This document shows positions 1 through 7,367 of a stretch of 31,637 bases of DNA, piece by piece; within the stretch, counting starts at the first letter, position 1; every line of letters starts with the position of its first letter. Made by a program: the position numbers and the translations under genes. Source of the stretch: RGIG464 sp045643185. GTDB lineage: Bacteria; Myxococcota_A; Bradymonadia; UBA4248. Under the pieces are notes generated by a model. It was not told the DNA's origin, did no database searches, and saw nothing but the letters and a program-made list of their open reading frames with translations. The DNA lies in the NCBI GenBank assembly GCA_045643185.1, contig JAZUKH010000128.1, forward strand, positions 1 through 31,637, written 5' to 3'.

Positions 1-117
1 ACCAAGGTCTCTGACAGGTACATCAGACAGGTCTGTGAAGAGATTAACCGGAGACCTCGAAAAGTGCTTGGTTGGAAGACACCGGAAATGGTTTACTCAA
101 ATATGCATTTGGATTGA
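1..117 (+). CDS. IS30-family transposase, C-terminal fragment
   Basis: Reading from base 1, an open frame of 38 codons ends at TGA 115-117. It contains the stretch INRRPRKVLGWKTPEMVY, the hallmark tail of IS30-family DDE transposases, in which Arg-Pro-Arg-Lys-x-Leu-Gly-(Trp/Tyr)-Lys-Thr-Pro follows the catalytic Glu region. The DDE catalytic residues lie upstream of the window. The enzyme would cut and join the element's own ends. Whether the full gene is intact cannot be judged from this fragment. Confidence 0.88.
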   Translation, partial: TKVSDRYIRQVCEEINRRPRKVLGWKTPEMVYSNMHLD

Positions 118-136
118 CAATTTTCCGACTTCCCCC
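103..136 (-). repeat. IS30 right terminal inverted repeat
   Basis: Read on the minus strand this 34-base end starts GGGGGAAGTCGG. It agrees with the 31499-31532 end at 28 of 34 positions by hand alignment, including the first 12 bases and the last 9. It overlaps the last codons of the transposase, which is common in compact IS elements. Confidence 0.8.
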
Positions 137-154
137 ACCAAAAATTGAAATTTA

Positions 155-184
155 TGACGCGCGTCAAAATTTTTTGAATATAAT
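155..184 (+). promoter_or_regulatory. Candidate promoter with palindromic operator
   Basis: A perfect TATAAT lies at 179-184, 62 bases before the start codon at 247. Upstream at 155-166 is the perfect 12-base palindrome TGACGCGCGTCA, which occupies the place expected for a -35 box, where no good TTGACA match is seen. This layout is typical of a promoter with an overlapping dimeric regulator site. The IS30 end at 136 sits only 18 bases further upstream. No regulator is known; the call rests on sequence appearance only. Confidence 0.4.
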
Positions 185-246
185 TAGGCAGCCAACGTTG
201 AAAAGCCGTGTTGGGTTTCTTACGTTCAGAAACTCAGGAGGTAACG

Positions 247-987
247 ATGAAAGCCAATCAGACCAACAAAATAGATCCTTTATTGATCCAGTCGTGGTTT
301 GACAACGAACTGGACGTCAGCGACATGGATTCAGAGCTGCTCGACGAGATCTCGCGTCATCCGATGGTGGATGCGCTTCACGAGATGCGCGCTCTGGTGC
401 GTGCCGAAAACGAAGATGCGCTCAAAGACCTCGACAGCGCGTCAATGTGGGCCGCCATCAGCGACGCAATTGATGATCAGAACAGCGTTGCACACCGTCC
501 CTCGGTCGAATGTTGCGCCGTGGTTCGTCCGTCGCATTCCTCGATCAGCACGAATGTGCCCGTTGCCGCACCCCGTCCTTCCGTCAAAGCGCGCGTGCTG
601 CACTGGATGCCTGCGATCGTCGGCGCTGCCCTCTTCCTCATTGGTCTGCCCGGTCTGGTGACCATGATCCAGCAGAGCGACAATGAAACGGCCGTCGCCA
701 ACGCCAAACAGACTGTCGTCTACGTCAATCCGGGCGCAGTCGACCCGGCTGGCGTCGCACAGCCCAATATCAACCTCGCCGCACACGCCATCCAGCCTGA
801 AAACACCATTCAGCGCTCACGCATCGCCATGCCCGACGATGCGGATAACTCGCGTTTGACCGTCGACGAAATGGATACCGCGATCCGCGTCCTCATGCAG
901 CGCCTTGAAACGCTCGAAAAACAAAACCAGGAACGCATCGAACAAGGCCAGGCACCCATTATTTATGACCTGCCATTCAATATGTGA
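247..987 (+). CDS. Single-pass membrane protein, anti-sigma-factor-like (hypothetical)
   Basis: A protein of 246 aa. ATG 247 is chosen over an upstream in-frame start because AGGAGGT at 236-242 sits four bases before it. The acidic N-terminal part (residues 1-75, with WFDNELD and alternating helices) resembles the cytoplasmic domain of anti-sigma factors. It has no CxxC or HxxxC zinc motif. A Pro/Ser/Val linker follows, then one transmembrane segment at about 116-141 (WMPAIVGAALFLIGLPGL), and an outer part ending in a short coiled coil at about 205-235 rich in Leu, Glu and Gln. The shape suggests a membrane-anchored regulator. No sigma-factor gene is adjacent, and the upstream neighbourhood is interrupted by the IS30 end. 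A rho-independent terminator follows directly, so it is probably monocistronic. The family assignment is an inference; the topology is clear. Confidence 0.6.
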   Translation: MKANQTNKIDPLLIQSWFDNELDVSDMDSELLDEISRHPMVDALHEMRALVRAENEDALKDLDSASMWAAISDAIDDQNSVAHRPSVECCAVVRPSHSSISTNVPVAAPRPSVKARVLHWMPAIVGAALFLIGLPGLVTMIQQSDNETAVANAKQTVVYVNPGAVDPAGVAQPNINLAAHAIQPENTIQRSRIAMPDDADNSRLTVDEMDTAIRVLMQRLETLEKQNQERIEQGQAPIIYDLPFNM

Positions 988-1010
988 TCGCGATTTGCAC
1001 ACCTAATCAC

Positions 1011-1047
1011 AAAGCGCCCTTCCAAAAACTGGTTGGGCGCTTTTTTT
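1011..1047 (+). terminator. Rho-independent terminator after the anti-sigma-like gene
   Basis: Nine-base stem AAAGCGCCC (1011-1019) pairs with GGGCGCTTT (1035-1043) around a 15-base loop and runs into T7 at 1041-1047. It lies 24 bases after the stop codon at 987. The flanking A-rich bases could also let it act on the minus strand for the convergent lipoprotein gene. Confidence 0.8.
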
Positions 1048-1083
1048 GTGCCCACGCACGATCGCGTTGGACAGCTTTGTGAG

Positions 1084-1198
1084 AGCGTTTTCTCACGTCC
1101 CGGCTTCAAACAGGGACGTGATCTGTAGAAACGCTTGTCGACTTTGACAAGCTCCACAGCCTCTTCAAAAAAAGCTCAATGAAGAGCCTGCGGAGCTT
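1084..1198. other. Folded spacer between convergent genes
   Basis: Three strong inverted repeats follow one another. CACGTCCC 1094-1101 pairs with GGGACGTG 1113-1120, and can be enclosed by AGCGTTT 1084-1090 with AAACGCT 1129-1135. GCTTGTC 1133-1139 pairs with GACAAGC 1146-1152. A long arm, 1149-1166 with 1181-1198, has two mismatches in 18 positions. The second and third share bases and so are alternatives. On the minus strand the last hairpin begins 25 bases after the lipoprotein stop codon and could protect or end that mRNA, although it lacks a clean U-tract. No gene is seen here. Confidence 0.55.
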
Positions 1199-1222
1199 GG
1201 CGAGTTAAGGCCACGATGTCGC

Positions 1223-3913
1223 TTAAAGCGCCGGGGCTTCTTCCTTTTTCGCATAAACGTTGATCGGATGAATTTGAACTTGCTGAGTTGCGCTCGTGAC
1301 CGTCGTGTCAAAGGTAAAGACGCGAACCTTCAAAGAATAATTCTCAGCTTCAGGCAATGCCATGACCGCAGAGACTTCATTCATCGCCATATCTTTGCAA
1401 TCAGTGCCACTGCAGATCGTCGGAACGGTGTAGGTCGCAACGACTTCATTCGCGTTGACCAAAACAACACCAATGTTCTTGTGCTGCTGAGCTTTCACCT
1501 TCAAATCGAACTTCACATTGACGTACTGATAATCTTTCAATGCCGTGTTTTCAGTGTCTGACAGCGTCAATTCAATGTATTTTGTAGCGGTACCGACGTC
1601 TTCGATCTTTGAAATCGCGTTAAAGATATTACCTTCAAACAGCAGATACCCCTCAGCGTAGACCGTATAATTTCCAGTCGTCATCGTAAAACTGATCGGT
1701 GAGGATGTCTTCCCAAGTTTGCTACACTGCCCTTTACCAGTCTGCGTCAAACCCGAGAAATACTTTCCTTCGCAATTGCAAGTTTTCCCCTCCGGTACGC
1801 ACTGTTCATACTTTTCGGGCACATTCTTGGTGATGAGCGTCCAGTCGCCTTTTTCGACGCAGTCGCCAGTCTCTTCATCCATGTCATAACCTGTGTTGCA
1901 CGAGACGACGCAGCCTTTCTGAACGTCGCAGGTGACGGAGCCATTGGCCGGCGCGGTGCAGGTCGCAGGCGCCTTATAGCGCCCGACGTTGGTGTCGCTC
2001 GGATCAAGGCGGCATTCGCGGATCGTAAGGACGCCGGCATCAGAAACAGAGCAGATGTGAGCCTCGCAATTCGGCACACAGCCGTTGTTTTCGGTGCCCG
2101 CGCCGTAAGTGGCATCCGACGAGTCTTTATAGAAGCCCTCGGCACAACCACACGTGTGACTTTCAGGCTGCCACAGGTATTTGCTGCACGTCCCGACGCA
2201 GTCACCGAGCGTCGTCTCATCGTCGATGTTTTCACACGACCACGTGGACACGTTCGTCACGAAATTGCAGCTCACGTCATCGGCTGTACACTTGAACTCA
2301 GGCAACGAACACGACGTGGAACCTTCGATCTGGTGTGCGTATGGCGCCACGCAGTTGATCTCACAAAGGCGATCGGCAGAACACGTCGGAAGCGTGTGAT
2401 ACGTGCCGTTGTCGCACCTGGCATTATAGCCCGTGGCGGCGTCATTTTCAGCCGGGTCGCAAGCGATGCACTGGTCAAGGGACTGGTTGAAGAACAACTT
2501 ATTGTCCACACAGGCCGGGACGCATTGACCGATGCCGTCGACCATCTCACCACAGTCATAGACCCAGTTTTTGTCTTCATCGGCGCTCGGGCAATCCTCG
2601 ACCTTTTTGCAAAAACCGGATTTGAGCTTGCACGACGTGGTTTCTTCGTCAACGAGGTCGTAGTGTTGAGGATCGTCACAAGTTTTTTCACACGAGCCGA
2701 TGGACGCGTCAGCATCGGCTTGGACGCATTGCCAGCCCCAGTCGAAGCCGCGTTTGCCGCAGAAAGTGAGGTCGGGGGATTCACCGCCGACACAGGTGCC
2801 GTCATCCAGAATGCATTTGCCAGCAACAGCTTTGTAGGGCGAGTCACAAATGAGTTCGACACATTTCCCGGCGTTTTCGCCCTCACCCGGGATGAAGTTG
2901 TTGGCCACGTCGCAGACGCAGGCGCCGTCAGCGTCGACGAAGTGGTTGTCAGCGTCACACTTGGCCGCGCAGGCTGGTTCGGCGTCATCCGTGCAGTAAG
3001 TCACCATGCCGGCTTTGCCTTCGATCAGGTCGGCACAGAGCGTCGCGCGGTCGTCTTCGGTACACGGTTTGGCTTTGCAGGCATAACCATCGTTCTGCGC
3101 GGCACAGATCTCTTTATCCGTACACTTGTCGACTTCGTTGAGCGCGCCATCGAAGCATTCGACGATGATCTTGTCGTCTTCCGCACAAGCTTTGGACGCG
3201 TGTGAGATCGTCAGTGAGCCCAGCGAACAGGATTTGAAAGCACGACAATGGTTTTCGGCTTTCATATCGCAAACGGGCGTCTCTTCTTCACAGGGTTCAG
3301 GCACCATCGTGCCGTCGACGCAATGCGTCCGGCCGCTCAGCCCGCAAACGTATTCGCCATTGGCCACGGCTTCGCCGTTGTCGACGCAGTCTTTGGGCTT
3401 GACTTCGACACAGGTCTTGCCAGCTTCGTCACAAGCCTGGCCGCTCGGACAATCTTCAACTTTGGCGACGTCGCCGTCACAGGTCGTCAGCTTGCCGTTG
3501 GCGCAACCCGCCACACACTCGTCCTTCGTATCCGGATCGTCCTTGGGATCGTCCTTGGGATCGTCCTGAGCCGGGTCCACACACGCCCACTTTTCGCCAT
3601 CGCACTTTTTACCCTGCGCCGCGCAGTCGGTCTTGACCTGCATGTTGTTGGCATCACACATGTAAAGCGTATCGCCGTCACAGCGCATGGAACAGCTTCT
3701 TTCTTCGACACAAGCTGGTTCGCCCGCTTCATTGACCTGGCAAAATTCACCATACAAGCCGCAGTCAACCGCCATATTGTCGATGCAGGTGATCATGACG
3801 TTGCCGTCACAACGAGGAACGCAGTCTTTTTTTCCCGAGTCATCCGAACACGAAGCCAGGATGGTGGCACAGGCAGACAAGGCGACAAAAAGGGATAAAC
3901 GATGATGATGCAT
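1223..3913 (-). CDS. Large Cys-rich lipoprotein
   Basis: An 896-aa protein with a strong AGGAGG five bases before ATG 3913. The N-terminus is a lipoprotein signal: His/Arg n-region, hydrophobic core, lipobox LASC with the acylated Cys at 22, followed by Ser-Asp-Asp. This predicts export and an outer-membrane lipid anchor. From residue 30 to about 730 the chain is a series of Cys-rich modules of 35-50 residues with recurring CDG, CxxxC and GxC spacings. They resemble the disulphide-rich repeats of myxobacterial and Bradymonadia surface proteins. A linker near residues 115-130 contains DDPK repeats encoded by 12-base tandem units from 3535. The last 150 residues are Cys-poor and beta-rich, probably a sandwich domain. 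Function is unknown; cell-surface adhesion or a structural role is plausible. It is divergent from murA and convergent with the upstream gene. Confidence 0.75.
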   Translation of the reverse strand: MHHHRLSLFVALSACATILASCSDDSGKKDCVPRCDGNVMITCIDNMAVDCGLYGEFCQVNEAGEPACVEERSCSMRCDGDTLYMCDANNMQVKTDCAAQGKKCDGEKWACVDPAQDDPKDDPKDDPDTKDECVAGCANGKLTTCDGDVAKVEDCPSGQACDEAGKTCVEVKPKDCVDNGEAVANGEYVCGLSGRTHCVDGTMVPEPCEEETPVCDMKAENHCRAFKSCSLGSLTISHASKACAEDDKIIVECFDGALNEVDKCTDKEICAAQNDGYACKAKPCTEDDRATLCADLIEGKAGMVTYCTDDAEPACAAKCDADNHFVDADGACVCDVANNFIPGEGENAGKCVELICDSPYKAVAGKCILDDGTCVGGESPDLTFCGKRGFDWGWQCVQADADASIGSCEKTCDDPQHYDLVDEETTSCKLKSGFCKKVEDCPSADEDKNWVYDCGEMVDGIGQCVPACVDNKLFFNQSLDQCIACDPAENDAATGYNARCDNGTYHTLPTCSADRLCEINCVAPYAHQIEGSTSCSLPEFKCTADDVSCNFVTNVSTWSCENIDDETTLGDCVGTCSKYLWQPESHTCGCAEGFYKDSSDATYGAGTENNGCVPNCEAHICSVSDAGVLTIRECRLDPSDTNVGRYKAPATCTAPANGSVTCDVQKGCVVSCNTGYDMDEETGDCVEKGDWTLITKNVPEKYEQCVPEGKTCNCEGKYFSGLTQTGKGQCSKLGKTSSPISFTMTTGNYTVYAEGYLLFEGNIFNAISKIEDVGTATKYIELTLSDTENTALKDYQYVNVKFDLKVKAQQHKNIGVVLVNANEVVATYTVPTICSGTDCKDMAMNEVSAVMALPEAENYSLKVRVFTFDTTVTSATQQVQIHPINVYAKKEEAPAL

Positions 3914-4241
3914 GGAAGCCTCCTAAATTACAGCGTAAAGTGGCGCACCAGACGCCAAAAGACACAAGGCTTCTAGTCGATTTAACATTAAATATCCACG
4001 ATTAAAAAGCGGCCGGTAGAAACGCGCGACCCGCGGGTGGCCGGTAGAGACCTGCTCAAAATAAAAGCTCAAGGATCAACGCAAATTCTAAAACAAATTG
4101 TAACCCACCGTGTGAGTTGTAACCCACCCACAAAAGGTCAAGGGTTCTGCGATTGACCAGAAGCCGGCATTTGCGGTAAACTGATGAAGTATTTTGTACA
4201 CAAGGTCGTGTACCAATTCTGACCCAACCACGGATGGTATT
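3914..4241. other. Divergent intergenic region with repeats
   Basis: This 328-base gap separates the divergent lipoprotein and murA genes and should hold both promoters. It contains two copies of GGCCGGTAGA (4011-4020, 4039-4048), the first copy of the roughly 80-base dispersed repeat (4051-4130), and a six-base hairpin GTACAC/GTGTAC at 4196-4213 just before murA. I could not identify confident -35/-10 pairs. Confidence 0.6.
4051..4130 (+). repeat. Dispersed ~80-bp direct repeat, copy 1
   Basis: This stretch is closely repeated in the same orientation at 8570-8651. The longest shared runs include GCTCAAGGATCAACGCAAA and CTAAAACAAATTGTAA, with scattered substitutions and short indels elsewhere. 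It is intergenic, upstream of murA. Read on the minus strand, both copies encode a similar short peptide (GLQFVLxFALILE), so they may be remnants of a mobile element's coding end. This is an inference. Confidence 0.75.
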
Positions 4242-5522
4242 ATGGAAAAATTTATCATTGAGGGCGGCCACAAATTGAGTGGCACGTTAACGCCTGGCGG
4301 CAACAAGAATGAAGTTTTACCTGCCCTTGCTGCGAGCTTATTGACGACCGAAGAAGTCATTCTGCACAACGTTCCGCACATCAAAGACGTCGAAGTCATG
4401 ATGGAGATCATCCGCGATCTTGGGGGCGAAGCCGATTTTATCGACACAAACGACGTACGGCTTTGTTGCGCCGCGATCACCAAGACCGAATTGAGCGCCG
4501 AACTCTGCAAAAAAGTGCGCGCATCAATTCTGTTTGCAGGTCCGATGCTGGCGCGTCAACACGAAGTGCATCTTCCGCCGCCCGGTGGTGACGTCATCGG
4601 CCGACGCCGTCTGGATACGCACTTCCTCGCCTTTCAGGGGCTCGGTGCATCGATCGAGATCGGCGACGCCTATCACATGACGGCACGCCACCTCATGGCG
4701 AACGACATCTTTTTTGACGAACCCTCGGTCACGGCCACCGAAAACGCCGTCATGGCGTCTGTTTTGGCGCGCGGCACGACCGTTTTGCGTAACGTCGCCT
4801 GCGAACCCCACGTCGAAGGTCTCTGTCACATGCTCTCGTCCATGGGCGCACACATCGAAGGCATCGGCTCAAACACCCTGACGATCCACGGCACCGGCGG
4901 ACTCCACGGCACCGAACACACCATCGGGTCCGACTACCTCGAAATTGGCTCCTACATCGGACTCGCCGCCACCACCGGAAGCGAAATCCGGATCAAAAAC
5001 GTCCGACTCAGTGACATGCGCAAGATCCGAATGGTCTTCGAAAAACTCGGCATCACCATCGTGCCAGAAGGCACCGACATCCTCGTCCCCGCCAACCAGG
5101 ACATGCACATCAAATACGACCTTCACGGCGCCATCCCCACCGTCGACGACGCACCGTGGCCCGGCTATCCCACCGACCTTATGAGCATCGCCATCACCGT
5201 CGCAACCCAATGTGAAGGCAATATTATCTTCTTTGAAAAAATGTTCGAAGGCCGCATGTTCTTCACCGATTCACTCGTCGCCATGGGCGCACGAATCATC
5301 ATGTGCGACCCACACCGCATCGTCGTCGCAGGCAAAGCAAAACTCATCGGCGCACGCCTCGAAAGCCCAGACGTCCGCGCCGGTATGGCTCTCCTCATCG
5401 CCGCACTCAGCGCCGAAGGCGAATCACAGATCTACAATATCCGACAGATCGACCGCGGCTACGAACGCGTCGACGAAAAACTCCGCGCACTCGGCGCACA
5501 TATCGAACGCGTACAAATTTAA
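4242..5522 (+). CDS. murA: UDP-N-acetylglucosamine 1-carboxyvinyltransferase (MurA), Asp-type active site
   Basis: A 426-aa enzyme of the first committed step of peptidoglycan synthesis: it transfers enolpyruvate from PEP to UDP-GlcNAc in the cytoplasm. ATG 4242 is chosen because MEKFIIEGGHKLSG matches the family N-terminus. An upstream in-frame start would add 16 residues unlike the family. Lys22-Asn23 are in place, as are PTD with Asp312 (counterpart of E. coli Asp305) and the C-terminal IDRGYERVDEKLRALGAHIE. In the active-site loop the usual PGGC is PPGGDVIG, with Asp117 (GAC at 4590-4592) where E. coli has Cys115. Mycobacterial and chlamydial MurA also have Asp there. Such enzymes are active but insensitive to fosfomycin, which acts by alkylating the Cys. 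The gene stands alone, convergent with the next one. Its RBS is weak. Confidence 0.93.
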   Translation: MEKFIIEGGHKLSGTLTPGGNKNEVLPALAASLLTTEEVILHNVPHIKDVEVMMEIIRDLGGEADFIDTNDVRLCCAAITKTELSAELCKKVRASILFAGPMLARQHEVHLPPPGGDVIGRRRLDTHFLAFQGLGASIEIGDAYHMTARHLMANDIFFDEPSVTATENAVMASVLARGTTVLRNVACEPHVEGLCHMLSSMGAHIEGIGSNTLTIHGTGGLHGTEHTIGSDYLEIGSYIGLAATTGSEIRIKNVRLSDMRKIRMVFEKLGITIVPEGTDILVPANQDMHIKYDLHGAIPTVDDAPWPGYPTDLMSIAITVATQCEGNIIFFEKMFEGRMFFTDSLVAMGARIIMCDPHRIVVAGKAKLIGARLESPDVRAGMALLIAALSAEGESQIYNIRQIDRGYERVDEKLRALGAHIERVQI

Positions 5523-5604
5523 TTCAAAAAATAATAAATTATATAAAATTATAATTATATTTTTATTATAAATATTTTATATAATATATATTTTTATTTA
5601 TTCG
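5523..5604. other. Very AT-rich tract after murA
   Basis: About 80 bases directly after the murA stop codon are nearly pure A and T, in strong contrast to the genes around it. It contains no clear hairpin with a U-tract and no open frame. It may be an easily melted site, a junk insertion point, or a weak terminator together with the hairpins that follow at 5605-5656. Confidence 0.6.
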
Positions 5605-5626
5605 GTAGGGGGAAGCCTCCCCCTAC
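5605..5626. repeat. GTAGGGGGA hairpin
   Basis: A perfect nine-base stem, GTAGGGGGA (5605-5613) with TCCCCCTAC (5618-5626), encloses a four-base loop. It directly abuts the palindrome at 5627-5656, giving a two-hairpin unit between the convergent murA and 5701-7224 genes. On the minus strand it is followed by AT-rich sequence and could contribute to termination. Confidence 0.7.
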
Positions 5627-5656
5627 GCGGCTATTTGGCGACGCCAAATACGCCGC
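5627..5656. repeat. TATTT-type intergenic palindrome, copy 1
   Basis: GCGGC-T-ATTTGGC, a three-base loop, then GCCAAAT-AC-GCCGC. The same plan recurs at 10700-10737 (other strand) and 21544-21583. All three lie within 50 bases after the stop codon of a minus-strand gene, here that of the gene ending at 5701. Confidence 0.7.
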
Positions 5657-5700
5657 TACCCCTTCTGCCTACGGCACGCACGACGCGGCGAATCAGCCAT

Positions 5701-7224
5701 TTAACCGTTGCGCCAATCCTCAAAATGCCAGTCATCATCATTAAACTTCGACTGACTTTTGCTCTTTTTCGCGCGCTTTTTGCGATCCTGCTCGACCAAA
5801 TTGGCCTGTCCTTCCGTCACCACGCGCCCAAACACGTTTTGTGCCAGATACGTCGTCGTCCAGAACCCCGACACGTCAGACGCAAACAAAACAGGGTTAT
5901 CGTGCAGCATGGCCGTCACTGCTGCCGTTGTGAATAACTCGTTTTCTTCGACAAACAAACACAGATCAGTCAACGCAATGGGTTCCCCAAACAGGGTCAG
6001 CAGCATCCAAAGCTTTTCTTTCTTGGATGCACGCAAAAACATGTTGGTCTGATCGGCCATATAGAGCGCATTCGCCAGACGCGTCTGCAAACTGAGCACG
6101 GGCGCAGACACGCGTTTCCTGTTCGTCATCAATGCGAGTTCGCCTTCACCAGATTCGTTCGAGGCGTCAAAATGCTCAGACGAGGCGTCAAAATGCTCGG
6201 GCGAGGCGTCAACGCGCGACGCCGGCGCAGTCAACGAGCCTGGTTCGCGGTCATCGTCACACAATGCCTCCAACGCACACCATGCCTCGTCTCGCGCGTC
6301 ATGCGAAGTATGCTGGTCGTCCAACAGGACGTCGTAATCCAACGACGCAAAGCGCGGCAACTCGCCGTCGCACGTCGTTTGGCGTCGATCGTAATCCAAC
6401 GAGGCAAAACGAGCTTCTTCGGTGTTGGCGTTCGATTCGTGGTCGGCATGCTCAACCGTTGACCGGCTGGCGGGCTCGAGCGGCGTGGGCGCGCGACGGA
6501 CGACCACGCCGCTGCCGAGCTGCCTCTCAGCCAGCTCGTCTGGCCCTTGCCAGACAGGTCTGGCCGCCGTCGGCACAGATACACCTGGTCGAACGCTGAC
6601 GCGCTGTATGGTATCGCCCCCAGCTTGGTATAAAATGCCCTGCTCGCTCAAATAGTAACGCCCCGGTCGAAGCGCCAGCGTGTCCACGTCTTCGCGCACA
6701 AACAACCACGAAAACTGGCGGATCAACTGACGAAGCGGCATTTTGGCATTAAAGTGGATCCTGGCACCGATCTCATGCAAAGCCACGACGCGGCGGCGCT
6801 CCAACAGGCAAGCCACGATCGCCTCAATATAGCCATGTTGAACGACGTCGTATTGCATCGGCACTTCGATGCCACGCCCTTGCGCCGACATGCGAAAATA
6901 CATCGAAAACGCCACACCGACTGTGCGAACATAACGCTGGTATTTGAATTCAAACAGGGTTGGCGACGTCAAAACAAGGTATTCCAAGTCGTTGAGCGTC
7001 AAACGGGCATTTTGCCCCATCACGTGATGCGCCAGCCTCGGATAAACTTCGTCCAACGTCACCATGACAAACCTATTCGCCATGGACTGAAGCACAGACA
7101 ACAGACCATACAACAAAACCCGACGCACTTCGGGACCGAACTCATGCACCGAGTTGGAACGCTTAAACTGTCTTGAGTTCGCAGTGATGTGTTCGATCCA
7201 GTCTTCTGGACGCATTTCGGGCAT
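5701..7224 (-). CDS. Hypothetical protein with winged-helix-like repeats and acidic linker
   Basis: A 507-aa protein. ATG 7224 is chosen for GGAGAAGG six bases upstream; a start six codons earlier has no such site. I do not recognise the family. Three segments look alike: about 55-97, 147-192 and 416-460. Each starts with (V/I)(T/A)L, runs through two short helices, then ends in a hydrophobic beta-like stretch (SPTLFEF, FSWLFV, NPVLFAS). This pattern is typical of winged-helix domains of the HARE-HTH kind and is an inference by eye. Between them, residues 200-370 are low-complexity and acidic, with RFASLDYD at 272-279 and 291-298 and EHFDAS twice near 343-355. The C-terminal tail is basic (RKKRAKKSKSQSK) then acidic and Trp-rich. 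No signal peptide or membrane segment. A nucleic-acid-linked or scaffold role in the cytoplasm is possible. Confidence 0.6.
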   Translation of the reverse strand: MPEMRPEDWIEHITANSRQFKRSNSVHEFGPEVRRVLLYGLLSVLQSMANRFVMVTLDEVYPRLAHHVMGQNARLTLNDLEYLVLTSPTLFEFKYQRYVRTVGVAFSMYFRMSAQGRGIEVPMQYDVVQHGYIEAIVACLLERRRVVALHEIGARIHFNAKMPLRQLIRQFSWLFVREDVDTLALRPGRYYLSEQGILYQAGGDTIQRVSVRPGVSVPTAARPVWQGPDELAERQLGSGVVVRRAPTPLEPASRSTVEHADHESNANTEEARFASLDYDRRQTTCDGELPRFASLDYDVLLDDQHTSHDARDEAWCALEALCDDDREPGSLTAPASRVDASPEHFDASSEHFDASNESGEGELALMTNRKRVSAPVLSLQTRLANALYMADQTNMFLRASKKEKLWMLLTLFGEPIALTDLCLFVEENELFTTAAVTAMLHDNPVLFASDVSGFWTTTYLAQNVFGRVVTEGQANLVEQDRKKRAKKSKSQSKFNDDDWHFEDWRNG

Positions 7225-7317
7225 AACCAACCTTCTCCGCAACCAAACCGCGTGTCAACGGAGCCAGCGAGACACGCAACCGTCGCGACGGCATCGACGC
7301 GACGTCTAAAATCAGCA

Positions 7318-7339
7318 AAGCCGCTCCAAAGAGCGGCTT
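7318..7339 (-). terminator. Hairpin terminator after the P-loop gene
   Basis: AAGCCGCTC and GAGCGGCTT (7318-7326, 7331-7339) form a perfect nine-base stem with a four-base loop, 28 bases past the stop codon of the P-loop gene on the minus strand. The following bases are TGCTGATTTTAG, so the U-tract is delayed and short. Confidence 0.6.
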
Positions 7340-7367
7340 GTGTTCTCATCCTAAGGTGAGTTTTAGA

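Larger units (their letters stand above)
1..136 (+). mobile_element. IS30-family element, 3' end (partial)
   Basis: The first 136 bases are the right end of an insertion sequence. They hold the last 38 codons of an IS30-type transposase and end in a terminal inverted repeat that closes with CCCCC at 132-136. The repeat matches, as its reverse complement, the start of a second element at 31499, so the boundary is set by comparing the two ends. The rest of the element lies outside the window. The host sequence resumes at 137, about 110 bases before the first complete gene. Confidence 0.85.

Noticed and set aside
2057..3205. Long plus-strand open frame opposite the Cys-rich lipoprotein
   Set aside because: It is the antisense of a Cys-rich coding region; it has no ribosome site, no recognisable domain, and the minus-strand gene has a lipobox and AGGAGG.
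5605..5613. GGGGGAAG near 5608 as a third IS30 end
   Set aside because: Only eight bases match the IS end; the rest of the 34-base repeat is absent and the run is explained by the local hairpin.
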